DNA of 9,879 nt. It comes from Acuticoccus sp038745295. Lineage in GTDB: Bacteria; Pseudomonadota; Alphaproteobacteria; Rhizobiales; Amorphaceae. The notes under the pieces are model-generated. The model made no database searches. It was not told the DNA's origin and was given only the letters and a program-made list of their open reading frames with translations. Below, piece after piece: positions 1-6,750 of this stretch (positions are counted from its first letter, which is position 1; the number at the start of each line of letters is the position of its first letter). The position numbers and the translations under genes were made by a program. The stretch covers positions 1 through 9,879 of the forward strand of contig JBCDLN010000148.1 of assembly GCA_038745295.1 (NCBI GenBank), written 5' to 3'.

Positions 1-1269
1 TATCGACAGGCCTGCTGGACCAACGATGATGTGCTCCCCTCAGGTCTTCCCACATGGCTTCACGCTATGGGGGCTGCTGGTTACAAGCCTGCGCTCATCG
101 GGCGGCTCCATGCCATCGGTCCCGATCAACTTCACGGCTACGCGGAGCGGGAAATCGGCGAGCACTCGCCAAACGTTCCAGGAAATCCGCGCCAATCCCT
201 TGGCGTCCTCACGGGGGCCAACGATCCGGAGCCACGCAGCGTCACCAATTGCGGCCCCGGATACTCAGCCTACCAGGCAAAGGATGATGCCGTGACCGAG
301 GCCGCGTGCGGTTGGATCGCCCGCAACGCGGCCAAACAGGCTGCCGCGGGGGGCTTTTGTCTCACAGTGGGCCTCATGCTCCCCCATCCGCCTTATGTGG
401 CCGAGCCAGAGGCGTTTGCCCGCTACCATGGAAAGGTCCCGCCGCCGCGGCTTGCGCCCCCTGAAGAGGAACATCCGTTTTTCCAATGGTGGCGGCACGA
501 TCGCGGGGTGGCCGCCACGCCGGCGGCGACCATCGAGCGCGCTCGGGCTGCTTATTGGGCACTGGTGGAGCACACGGACCGGCTTCTGGGCCGGCTGATT
601 GACGCGCTGGAGGCTCAAGGCCTCGCCGATGATACGCTGATCGTATACGCGTCCGATCATGGCGATCACGTGGGCGAGCGTGGCTTGTTTTGGAAGCATA
701 CCTTCTATGAAGAGTCGGCCAGCGTCCCGCTTTTGATGCGGTTGCCGGGTGTCTTGCCCGCAGGTGAACGGCGCGATCAGCCGGTAAACCTCATCGACCT
801 TGCTGCAACAATGCTCGACGCTGTGGGCGCACCCGCCCTTCCCAACGCCGATGGCCGAAGCTTTTGGAAGTATGCGCAAGATCAAGAAAATCTATTCACA
901 GGTCCCACATTTTCAGAATACTGCACGGACCCGGTGCCTTATTGGACTGGTGGACGTGCCGTGCAACAAAGAATGATCCGCCGCGGTCGCCACAAGCTCT
1001 CGGTCTATGATGAGGGTGGACCGCTTCTCTTCGATCTTGAGGCGGATCCCGATGAACAAGTGAACCTTGCGAACGACCCCGACTATGCTTCGCTGCGCCA
1101 GGCCCTTTTTGCCGAAATGTCGGCCGGTTGGGACCCTGCCGTGATTGCCCAGCAGATGGCGCGCGCCCGGCTTGATAAGGACATCTTGGCCGCTTGGGCA
1201 AATACGGTGCGCCCCGCTGAGCAGTACATCTGGCACTTCGATGCTGATATCAATCGTTTAGAGACCTGA
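1..1269 (+). CDS. Sulfatase, 5'-truncated by window edge
   Basis: Alkaline-phosphatase-fold sulfatase that would hydrolyse a sulfate (possibly phosphonate) ester. The frame is open from base 1 and ends at TGA 1267-1269, giving 422 visible residues. The first visible residues (TNDDVLPSGLPTWLHAMG, then GYKPALIGRLHAIGPDQLHG) match the part of the fold that follows the CxPSR formylglycine motif, so the nucleophile segment and true start lie left of the window. The GTG at 31 is therefore not the likely start. The metal-site motif SDHGDHVGERG is visible (Asp codon 655, His 658), followed by FWKHTFYEES, whose Lys (694-696) typically contacts the sulfate. LFDLEADPDEQVNLA near the C terminus is also typical of the family. 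The DHGD...GERG arrangement resembles choline-sulfatase-like enzymes, but the substrate cannot be told. It converges on the minus-strand catabolic operon, so shared function is uncertain. Confidence 0.93.
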   Translation, partial: YRQACWTNDDVLPSGLPTWLHAMGAAGYKPALIGRLHAIGPDQLHGYAEREIGEHSPNVPGNPRQSLGVLTGANDPEPRSVTNCGPGYSAYQAKDDAVTEAACGWIARNAAKQAAAGGFCLTVGLMLPHPPYVAEPEAFARYHGKVPPPRLAPPEEEHPFFQWWRHDRGVAATPAATIERARAAYWALVEHTDRLLGRLIDALEAQGLADDTLIVYASDHGDHVGERGLFWKHTFYEESASVPLLMRLPGVLPAGERRDQPVNLIDLAATMLDAVGAPALPNADGRSFWKYAQDQENLFTGPTFSEYCTDPVPYWTGGRAVQQRMIRRGRHKLSVYDEGGPLLFDLEADPDEQVNLANDPDYASLRQALFAEMSAGWDPAVIAQQMARARLDKDILAAWANTVRPAEQYIWHFDADINRLET

Positions 1270-1277
1270 AAGAGCCT

Positions 1278-1316
1278 CACCAGGACGGCCTTCGCCAAAG
1301 CCTTCTCAGCGTGGTG
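1278..1316. terminator. Possible bidirectional stem-loop between convergent genes
   Basis: In the 58-bp gap between the sulfatase stop and the MR/MLE stop, CACCA (1278-1282) pairs with TGGTG (1312-1316). A smaller imperfect hairpin sits inside it: GGCCTT 1287-1292 against AAAGCC 1297-1302, with one mismatch. The place is right for a bidirectional terminator of converging genes. There is no T-run on either side and the stems are short, so this is only a candidate. Confidence 0.22.
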
Positions 1317-1327
1317 CTGGCTGACAG

Positions 1328-2443
1328 TCAGCGCTCAGTTGAGAGGACGGGCCCTTTCAACGAAAGTCCAAGACCTAGACCCCCAGGAAGGGGACTCGTG
1401 CCGTTGCGACGCGGCGGTGGGGGAAGCGTTAAGGCATCAAACATGGGGGTTTCATCAAACTGCACCTCGAGGGGTTCGTTCCCAGGCAGCCCCGCTTGAG
1501 CGTGCAGACTATGGGCATGTGCCACCGGGCCCGATGGGTTGTGTGGTGAGGTTGTGACCCCGCTCGCCGCCGCCCTTTCGGCAATCTCGGTCATGGCCTG
1601 GTGCCCACCGCAGTGCTTGATATCGGGCATGATCACATCGTAGGCGCCCGCTTCGACAAAGGGCTTAAACGCTTCCCACCCCGACATTGTCTCAAGGCCG
1701 GCAAGGCGGATCCCACGGTCGTTCCCTAGCCGCCGCAGCCGCACCAACGCTGGCAGGTTTTTCGTCGTCTCTGGCAGCGGGCACTCGAGCCAAACAACGC
1801 CGGCATCTGCAAGTGCCGGCAGGAGCGCATGGGCGGCATCCTCGGTCAGCCGCCAATGGCAGTCGACCATGACACGCGCGTCCCGTGCGGCATCGGCAAC
1901 CGCAACAATGCGTGCCAGGCCTTGGGCAAGCCGCTCTTGGCCGGCCTCCGCCCCACATAGCTCGGGCGAAAGACCATCAAAAGGCGCAATTTTTATGGAG
2001 GTAAATCCTGCGGCAACAGCAAGGCGCGCGCTTTGGGAAAAGCCTTCCGGGCTGCGATCGGTCGTTCTGCGGTTGATGTTGGCGTAGAGCGGTATGGGCG
2101 CGCAAGGGTTGCCGCCCAGATGGTGAGCCAGGGGGAGACCGGCCACTTGTGCTTCGATGTCGGCCAGCGCCTGCTCAAGCGCGCTATAAAGGGTTGCCGG
2201 CGTGAAGCCCTGGTACTTGAGGTGGGAGAGAGGAGAAAGCGCGTTCCTGTTTGCAGCGGTACCAACAAGTGTTTTGCCGATTTCGTGCATTTTGTGCGCA
2301 ACGTCCGGCGGTGCCGGCTGGTGTGTGAACTCACCGACCCCCTCAAATCCCGTGGTGGTCGTCACGCGGACGAACCGCCACGTGGTTTTGGGCGTAACTG
2401 ACGCCTCTTTGGTTGTTACCGCGGAAATGAGTCCAACGTTCAT
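1328..2443 (-). CDS. MR/MLE family enzyme (enolase superfamily, MR subgroup)
   Basis: A 371-aa enolase-superfamily enzyme. These enzymes abstract the proton alpha to a carboxylate using Mg2+ and then racemise, epimerise or dehydrate the acid. Residues 1-125 form the alpha+beta cap and the rest the barrel. Lys151 (SIKIAPFD) is the likely catalytic base. The metal ligands are Asp194 (VDCHW), Glu220 (WLECPL) and Glu251 (AGLETMSG). Asp274 (MPDIKHCGG) and His301 (SPHNPSGP) form the His/Asp dyad of the mandelate racemase subgroup, so an acid-sugar dehydratase or epimerase is likely; the exact substrate is not readable. The ATG at 2443 has AGGA (2450-2453) 6 nt upstream and lies 20 nt after the aldo/keto reductase stop, indicating one operon. 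The C-terminal ~30 residues are Pro/Gly-rich (LPPPPRRNG, PLPGGLGLGL). Confidence 0.92.
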   Translation of the reverse strand: MNVGLISAVTTKEASVTPKTTWRFVRVTTTTGFEGVGEFTHQPAPPDVAHKMHEIGKTLVGTAANRNALSPLSHLKYQGFTPATLYSALEQALADIEAQVAGLPLAHHLGGNPCAPIPLYANINRRTTDRSPEGFSQSARLAVAAGFTSIKIAPFDGLSPELCGAEAGQERLAQGLARIVAVADAARDARVMVDCHWRLTEDAAHALLPALADAGVVWLECPLPETTKNLPALVRLRRLGNDRGIRLAGLETMSGWEAFKPFVEAGAYDVIMPDIKHCGGHQAMTEIAERAAASGVTTSPHNPSGPVAHAHSLHAQAGLPGNEPLEVQFDETPMFDALTLPPPPRRNGTSPLPGGLGLGLSLKGPVLSTER

Positions 2444-2463
2444 ACGCGATCCTGAAGGCGAAC

Positions 2464-3465
2464 CTAGCGACGCGGTATGTTGCCCGAGCGTTCACCGCGT
2501 TGTTTCGCGTTCATATGGTCGGGAAGGTCAAGCCCCACACCTGTCAGATGACCAAAGAGGTTCGTTATCGTGGTCAACGTGGCTTCAGGCAAAGGTGGTC
2601 CGTTGATCGCAGCAATGTTTTGCTTAACGTGCAAAGGATTGCTTGTGCCGAACAAAACAACATCAGTCCCTCGGCCATGGCGGGCGAAACGATAGGCAAG
2701 CTCAGTCAAGCTTGCTGCGCCAGCTTCCTCAACCAAGGCGGCCAGCGGGGCATCCCGCTCCGAAAACGCTTCTTGAACTGCCCCCTTGGCGGCAAGTTCA
2801 TACATCGCTGTACGCAATCGATCGGGCCGCGAAAAAATGCTGCGGACCGCAAACATGATCAGCGTTCCAATTCCTTTGCTTTGCGTGGCCGGGAAGACGA
2901 GCCTTGCCGGCAAGTGATGCATCAGATGGTAGGCAACCATGACCACTTCCCAAACATCGTCATGGACCGCGCGCGTCATCATCACTTGGCGTGGATCGTT
3001 GGGCGGGGTTTCGGTGATGCCCACATGCCCGATCTTTCCAGCTGCCTTTTGTGTCACCAACGCTGGCGCGATTTCATCCATCACGTAAGCGTAGTCGCCC
3101 GGGCGGACGGCGTGGACATGAAAGATGTCGACCCGTTCGCGCTTCAACCGTCGCAGTGAGGCATGAAGGTTGTCGAGAATGCGATCGACGCCGAATAGGC
3201 CTTGAGGATCACGATAACGGCTCTTGGTGCTCACCGTGACAGCGTCTGGGTCCACCTTTTCAAGCGCGGCGCCAACGATGTCTTCAGTCCCATAGGCTTC
3301 GGCCGTATCGAAGACCGTCACACCCTCATCGAGGGCGAGCTTGACCAGCGCCACGCACTCGGCCCGGGAGAGCCCTTGGCTGAGCCCAATCCTGCTTGAT
3401 CCGCCGCAGCCGAGGCCTGCGACGGATACCGTGCGACCGGTACGGCCCAGTTGAGTGGTATCCAT
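2464..3465 (-). CDS. Aldo/keto reductase
   Basis: A 333-aa NAD(P)H-dependent oxidoreductase of the aldo/keto reductase family, cytosolic. The start is placed at the ATG at 3465 because the family fold begins there (MDTTQLGRTGRTVSVAGLGCG). The catalytic tetrad is complete: Asp53 and Tyr58 (VFDTAEAYG), Lys81 (VSTKSR) and His118 (DIFHVHA). A C-terminal cofactor-binding segment (VVLFGTSNPLHVKQN) is also present. The length is normal. It sits between the TRAP binding protein gene and the MR/MLE gene, so it probably oxidises or reduces a sugar or sugar-acid intermediate of the imported solute. The same frame stays open upstream to a GTG at 3585, but the extra 40 residues do not look like part of this family (see the separate entry). 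The ribosome site ahead of 3465 is weak, so coupling to upstream translation is possible. Confidence 0.9.
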   Translation of the reverse strand: MDTTQLGRTGRTVSVAGLGCGGSSRIGLSQGLSRAECVALVKLALDEGVTVFDTAEAYGTEDIVGAALEKVDPDAVTVSTKSRYRDPQGLFGVDRILDNLHASLRRLKRERVDIFHVHAVRPGDYAYVMDEIAPALVTQKAAGKIGHVGITETPPNDPRQVMMTRAVHDDVWEVVMVAYHLMHHLPARLVFPATQSKGIGTLIMFAVRSIFSRPDRLRTAMYELAAKGAVQEAFSERDAPLAALVEEAGAASLTELAYRFARHGRGTDVVLFGTSNPLHVKQNIAAINGPPLPEATLTTITNLFGHLTGVGLDLPDHMNAKQRGERSGNIPRR

Positions 3466-3585
3466 GATGGCTCTTGTGCCCCTAAGCATTTGCCGCACGC
3501 CATCAGCAGCATCAAGGATTGGGCGGCCTGTGTGGGCGAAGTGGCCATAGACGCGCCCAAACAAATCCAGGCGGGGACCGGGCAC
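3466..3585 (-). pseudogene. Possible remnant: C-terminal tail of a Gfo/Idh/MocA oxidoreductase
   Basis: The 162-bp gap between the dctP-like stop and the aldo/keto reductase ATG contains an open stretch in the same frame as the reductase. It reads like real protein: DLFGRVYGHFAHTGRPILDA followed by ADGVRQMLRGTRA. The pattern 'hydrophobic-x-F...TGRP...DAxDGxRxM' is the usual C-terminal ending of Gfo/Idh/MocA-family sugar dehydrogenases. No N-terminal Rossmann part exists here, since the binding-protein gene ends at 3628. The simplest reading is that a dehydrogenase gene was deleted, leaving its tail fused in frame to the next gene. The alternative is a real N-terminal extension of the reductase or chance coding-like sequence. 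The identification rests on remembered family patterns, not on a search. Confidence 0.4.
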
Positions 3586-3597
3586 ATCGCCCGGCCC
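3575..3597 (-). other. GC-rich stem-loop downstream of the dctP-like gene
   Basis: In the minus-strand transcript, a 9-bp stem (3589-3597 pairing with 3575-3583, one G-U) closes a GAUGU pentaloop, with CCGGGC/GCCCGG as its perfect core. It lies 30 nt after the binding-protein stop. No U-run follows directly, so it is more likely an RNA-stabilising or attenuating structure than a classic terminator. Such a structure would fit the usual need for more binding protein than downstream enzyme. Confidence 0.4.
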
Positions 3598-3611
3598 GCC
3601 GGCTCTGAGCG

Positions 3612-3631
3612 CGTCTTCAGCTCGTCTTCAG
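3612..3631. repeat. 9-bp direct repeat at the dctP-like stop codon
   Basis: CGTCTTCAG occurs at 3612-3620 and again at 3623-3631, with 2 bp between. The second copy contains the stop codon of the binding-protein gene (3628-3630). It may be a small slippage or deletion scar. It lies next to the suspected dehydrogenase remnant. Confidence 0.5.
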
Positions 3632-4599
3632 AGGTCTTTCTGACCCATTTCGACAATGGTGTTATAGGTGTCTTCGCCCCACACCTCTGTGCCGAGACTA
3701 TCGCGCACGCTTTGGGTGGCGGCGATAAACTCTGCCTTTTCGGGGTATGTGACGGTCACTCCGGCGGCTTCCATCTCTGCCAGATACTTCTTCTGCTGTT
3801 CTGGCAAGAGTTCCATGATTTTGGCGGTTGACGCGTCGTTGGCCTTTTGGAGGAGGGCTTGCTCATCCTCACTTAAGGTGGACCAAAACGCGTCGGAGAT
3901 CATCACGTAAGCGGGCTTGATAATGTAGTCGACCATCGCAACGCCGTCTTGGACCTCATGGAACTTTTGAGCATAGATGGTCTCAATGGGGTTTTCTTGA
4001 CCGTCCACAACGCCTGTCTGGAGCGCTGTGTAGACCTCTTTGAATGCCATAGGCGTTGGGTTTGCGCCCAGAGCTGACAGGGACTCCACGTAGTAGTCGC
4101 GCTCCGGCGCGCGCAGCTTTAAGCCTTTAAGATCTGCCATGGAGTTGATGACAGTATTGGCGCTGATCTGGCGAGGGCTGCGCGGCATGAACCCCAAAAT
4201 GCGGATCCGACGGTCATTGATTAGCTTTTCATTCCAAGCGTCACCAATTTCGCTGTTGATGACCGCCTCATAGTTCGGCATGCCCTTCATGAGGTAGGGC
4301 AAGGCGAGGTATTCGATCTCTTTAATCCCTGGATCACCGCTCGACATGACTTGCGTGGTGCCAAGCGCCAGCTGAGCAATCATCTCCCGTGGGGTGCCAA
4401 GCTGGTTGCCCGGGTAGATGGTGACGGCGTGGTCTGACCCTTCTTCAACAATACGCTTGAATTCGAGCGCGCCCTCGTACTGCGCTTCGCCTTCTTTGGC
4501 CCACAGGCCGTAGCGGATTTCGGCAGCTTGTGCGGTAGCGCTTAGAATGAAAACGGCGCTGAGTGCGAGTGTTGCGGACTTTGCGGCTCGGTACATCAT
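3628..4599 (-). CDS. TRAP transporter substrate-binding protein, DctP family
   Basis: A 323-aa periplasmic receptor of a TRAP (tripartite ATP-independent periplasmic) transporter. It binds an organic-acid-like solute and hands it to the DctQM membrane pair. Residues 1-25 are a signal peptide: Arg/Lys near the N terminus, a hydrophobic core (LALSAVFIL) and an AxA-type cleavage site at ATAQA. Family motifs are GNQLGTPREM (62-73), KLRAPERDYY (161-170), whose Arg163 matches the arginine that holds the ligand carboxylate, and GVVDGQENPIETI (196-208). The total length is typical. Two ATGs stand in tandem; the first (4599) is chosen for its 9-nt spacing from GGGAG. The gene starts 4 nt after the creatininase-family stop, so it is in the same operon, unusually placed after the permease genes. 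The carboxylate arginine suggests an acidic ligand; its identity is not readable. Confidence 0.95.
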   Translation of the reverse strand: MMYRAAKSATLALSAVFILSATAQAAEIRYGLWAKEGEAQYEGALEFKRIVEEGSDHAVTIYPGNQLGTPREMIAQLALGTTQVMSSGDPGIKEIEYLALPYLMKGMPNYEAVINSEIGDAWNEKLINDRRIRILGFMPRSPRQISANTVINSMADLKGLKLRAPERDYYVESLSALGANPTPMAFKEVYTALQTGVVDGQENPIETIYAQKFHEVQDGVAMVDYIIKPAYVMISDAFWSTLSEDEQALLQKANDASTAKIMELLPEQQKKYLAEMEAAGVTVTYPEKAEFIAATQSVRDSLGTEVWGEDTYNTIVEMGQKDL

Positions 4600-4603
4600 C
4601 CAA

Positions 4604-5428
4604 TCATTCTCCCGTTTTGATAGCCGGTTTGATGTGGGGGTCAGTCGCCTTCATGTGGTTGATGAGGGCGACGCTGTGGCCCACCAGATGGTCAACGATG
4701 CGTGCGCCTTTGTCTGCGGACGCTAAGGAAGGGTCGCCGCCGGTGATCCCGTTGTTGCAGCGATCAGTCACGTCCACAGGCACTGAGACTTCCACCCCCT
4801 GGAAGATCACGCCCGACAAGCCGGACGTGGGAAGGCCGATGACATGTCCAAAAGGGCCAGCTGTTTCAGCAAGGTCGAGGCGCATTTGATCGGGCACAAG
4901 GTGCATTGCCACTGACGTGAGCGGGTCGGCGCCATGGCCCTTTGCCCGCTGTGCATCCTCACCATAAAGCTCTTCAAACAAAGCTGGCGGAATGCTGCGC
5001 CACAGGTGAACCGCCGGAACAATCACGCCGCGGCTGTGTTTGAGCCGACGTTGTGTCACGTCAATGAGCGGAGCGTTCCCGCTATGACCATTGAGGATAA
5101 CGATGCGTGACAAGCCATGGTCGAGGAAGTTGACGATGATATCTTCGAGCACAGCGATAAACGTTTCCGCGCGCAACGCAATCCCGCCAGGGACGGGGCG
5201 GAAGTAATCAGCATAGCCAAATGGAAGAATGGGAGCGACTACGGCGTTGGCGTCTTGTGCCGCTCGGTCCGCCACCACTTCGGTGAGTTGATAGTCACCC
5301 ATTGGGCAAGTGGGGCCTTGCTCTTCCTGCGAGCCCAGGGGGATGACGATAACGGGCGGGTCGGCGAGCCTTTCTTCAAACTCCCGGAAGGTCAGTTCAG
5401 CGAGACGGTGCTTGGCAGCTGCTGTCAT
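4604..5428 (-). CDS. Creatininase-family amidohydrolase with altered metal motif
   Basis: A 274-aa member of the creatininase (creatinine amidohydrolase) fold, a metal-dependent family that hydrolyses cyclic or linear amides. It is probably cytosolic, with no signal peptide. The start is set at the ATG at 5428, 13 nt after the DctM stop; the longer open frame only overlaps the permease gene and has no family character. Visible motifs are GSQEEQGP (32-39), GDY (44-46), NGHSGN (113-118), GHGADPLTS (164-172) and GITGGDPS (227-234). Compared with the classical GSTEQHGPHLPLxTD, the second ligand (His) is Gln37 and the Asp is shifted by one (Asp45-Tyr46). This probably marks a distinct subfamily with other metal use or substrate, not a dead enzyme, since the rest is well kept. 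It lies between dctM and dctP, implying action on the imported compound. Creatinine itself is not a safe guess. Confidence 0.85.
   Translation of the reverse strand: MTAAAKHRLAELTFREFEERLADPPVIVIPLGSQEEQGPTCPMGDYQLTEVVADRAAQDANAVVAPILPFGYADYFRPVPGGIALRAETFIAVLEDIIVNFLDHGLSRIVILNGHSGNAPLIDVTQRRLKHSRGVIVPAVHLWRSIPPALFEELYGEDAQRAKGHGADPLTSVAMHLVPDQMRLDLAETAGPFGHVIGLPTSGLSGVIFQGVEVSVPVDVTDRCNNGITGGDPSLASADKGARIVDHLVGHSVALINHMKATDPHIKPAIKTGE
4609..4613 (-). promoter_or_regulatory. Strong ribosome binding site of the dctP-like gene
   Basis: GGGAG on the minus strand, 9 nt before the ATG at 4599. It lies inside the last codons of the creatininase-family gene (Thr-Gly-Glu-stop), so translation of the binding protein has its own strong site although the genes almost touch. 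It is the best Shine-Dalgarno match in this operon, in line with high demand for binding protein. Confidence 0.7.
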
Positions 5429-5441
5429 GGCGGTGAGTTCT

Positions 5442-6719
5442 TCATCCAAACACGAGGTTAGGCAAAAAGAGCGTGATTTGCGGGAAGAGTGCCAAGATGG
5501 CGACCGCGGTAAAGAGCGGAATGTAGAACGGCAGCATCGCGCGAACCATTTGGCCGAATGATATTTCGGCAATGTCTTGTGCAATGAACAACAGGACGCC
5601 CACAGGTGGTGTGCCGCCGCCGATGATGAGAGTAAACACCATCAGGACACCGAAGTGGACCGGATCTATGCCGAACTGCACCACGACGGGGACAAGGATG
5701 GGGGTGAGCACAATCTCAGCCGACGAGGCGACCATGAAAAGCCCCACCACAAGGAGCATGGCAAGGATCACAAAGAGCACCACAAGCCCATCATCGGAGA
5801 TGGTGGAGAGGCCCTCAGCGATCACTTGGGGCACTTGCTCGCGCACCATGATCCAGCTGAAGGCCGACGCAATGGCGATGATCACCAAGATGCGCACCGA
5901 GCCCAGCGCAACACTTTGGAACACAGCCCATATTTCGCGTGCACCCACATTGCGGAACACAAAAACGGACAGGAAAAGGCCGTAGAACACAGCCACAGCA
6001 GCCGCCTCCGTTGGCGTAAAGACCCCCGAGAGTATGCCGCCCACAATGATCACCGGGAACAGGACGGCAGCAGCGCCACGCCGGGTGGCTTTGGCCACTG
6101 TCCGCAAGTCGGCCCTGGGGTATCTGGGGAAGCCTTTGGCACGGGCGTAAAAATAGGTGAACGCCATCTGTGTTGCGATGATGACAAGGCCGGGGATGAT
6201 CCCCGCCAACAGAAGCCGCCCAATTGAGACATCGGCGAGGGCCCCATAGATGACAAGGGCGACGCTGGGCGGAATGATCGGCCCCACCATCGCCGACGCG
6301 ACGGTGACGGCTGCACTAAATGGCGCGGGATATCCTTCCTTCTTCATCGCCGGGATGAGCACTGAGCCGAGGGCAGTGGTGTCTGCCGTTGCAGAGCCTG
6401 ACATGCCCGAAAAGATCATGCTGGCGAAAATGTTGACCTGCCCGAGGCCACCATGGATGTGCCCCACAAAGGCCTTCGACATATCGACGATCCGGTCAGT
6501 GAGCCGGCAAGCATTCATCAATTCCCCTGCAAGATAGAAAAAGGGGATGGCGAGGATCAAAAAGCTGTCCACTGCCGAAGTCATGCGTTGGGCAAGGAGC
6601 GCAATGTCGATGCCGGCGGCCCAGTAGTAGGTCGCCGACGTGATGGCGAGCGCGAAGAATAACGGCATCCCGAACGCCAGGAGCCCGAACAGCAGGACCA
6701 GGATCAGGACCGTTGTCAT
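5442..6719 (-). CDS. TRAP transporter large permease, DctM family
   Basis: A 425-aa polytopic inner-membrane protein forming the Na+/solute translocation channel of the TRAP system. It is hydrophobic throughout, consistent with about 12 membrane helices. It begins with a helix containing FGMPLFFALAI and shows the family motifs LAIPFFYLAGELM (56-68), FSGMSGSATAD (103-113) and GPIIPPS (146-152). GGGTPPVGVLLF, which mirrors the IPPS motif in the second half, is also present. The length is typical of the family. The ATG at 6719 follows the DctQ stop by 31 nt and has no clear Shine-Dalgarno sequence, so translation may depend on coupling. Its last codons are followed 13 nt later by the creatininase-family start. 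Confidence 0.96.
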   Translation of the reverse strand: MTTVLILVLLFGLLAFGMPLFFALAITSATYYWAAGIDIALLAQRMTSAVDSFLILAIPFFYLAGELMNACRLTDRIVDMSKAFVGHIHGGLGQVNIFASMIFSGMSGSATADTTALGSVLIPAMKKEGYPAPFSAAVTVASAMVGPIIPPSVALVIYGALADVSIGRLLLAGIIPGLVIIATQMAFTYFYARAKGFPRYPRADLRTVAKATRRGAAAVLFPVIIVGGILSGVFTPTEAAAVAVFYGLFLSVFVFRNVGAREIWAVFQSVALGSVRILVIIAIASAFSWIMVREQVPQVIAEGLSTISDDGLVVLFVILAMLLVVGLFMVASSAEIVLTPILVPVVVQFGIDPVHFGVLMVFTLIIGGGTPPVGVLLFIAQDIAEISFGQMVRAMLPFYIPLFTAVAILALFPQITLFLPNLVFG

Positions 6720-6750
6720 CTGAGTGGGCAGCTTGCGGGCGGAGTGGGGT

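Noticed and set aside
31..33. GTG as the start of the sulfatase
   Set aside because: The frame is open upstream to base 1 and the residues before it (TNDD) belong to the conserved sulfatase region, so the gene begins outside the window.
265..885. Long minus-strand open frame opposite the sulfatase
   Set aside because: It is antisense to a strongly supported sulfatase, has no family motifs and an unlikely composition; it is a GC-driven shadow.
1320..1332. Inverted repeat GCTGAC-A-GTCAGC as a terminator
   Set aside because: A 1-nt loop cannot form a normal hairpin and the sequence overlaps the MR/MLE stop codon; no T-run.
2500..3159. 219-residue plus-strand open frame opposite the aldo/keto reductase
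   Set aside because: It is antisense to a gene with a full catalytic tetrad; the translation is rich in Cys, His and Arg with no domain character.
5429..5584. N-terminal extension of the creatininase-family protein
   Set aside because: The extra 52 residues overlap the DctM-like coding region, are Ser/Arg/Cys-rich and have no family character; the ATG at 5428 fits the family start and operon spacing.
5577..6227. 216-residue plus-strand open frame opposite the DctM-like gene
   Set aside because: Its extreme His/Asp/Arg content is the usual reverse image of a membrane-protein gene.
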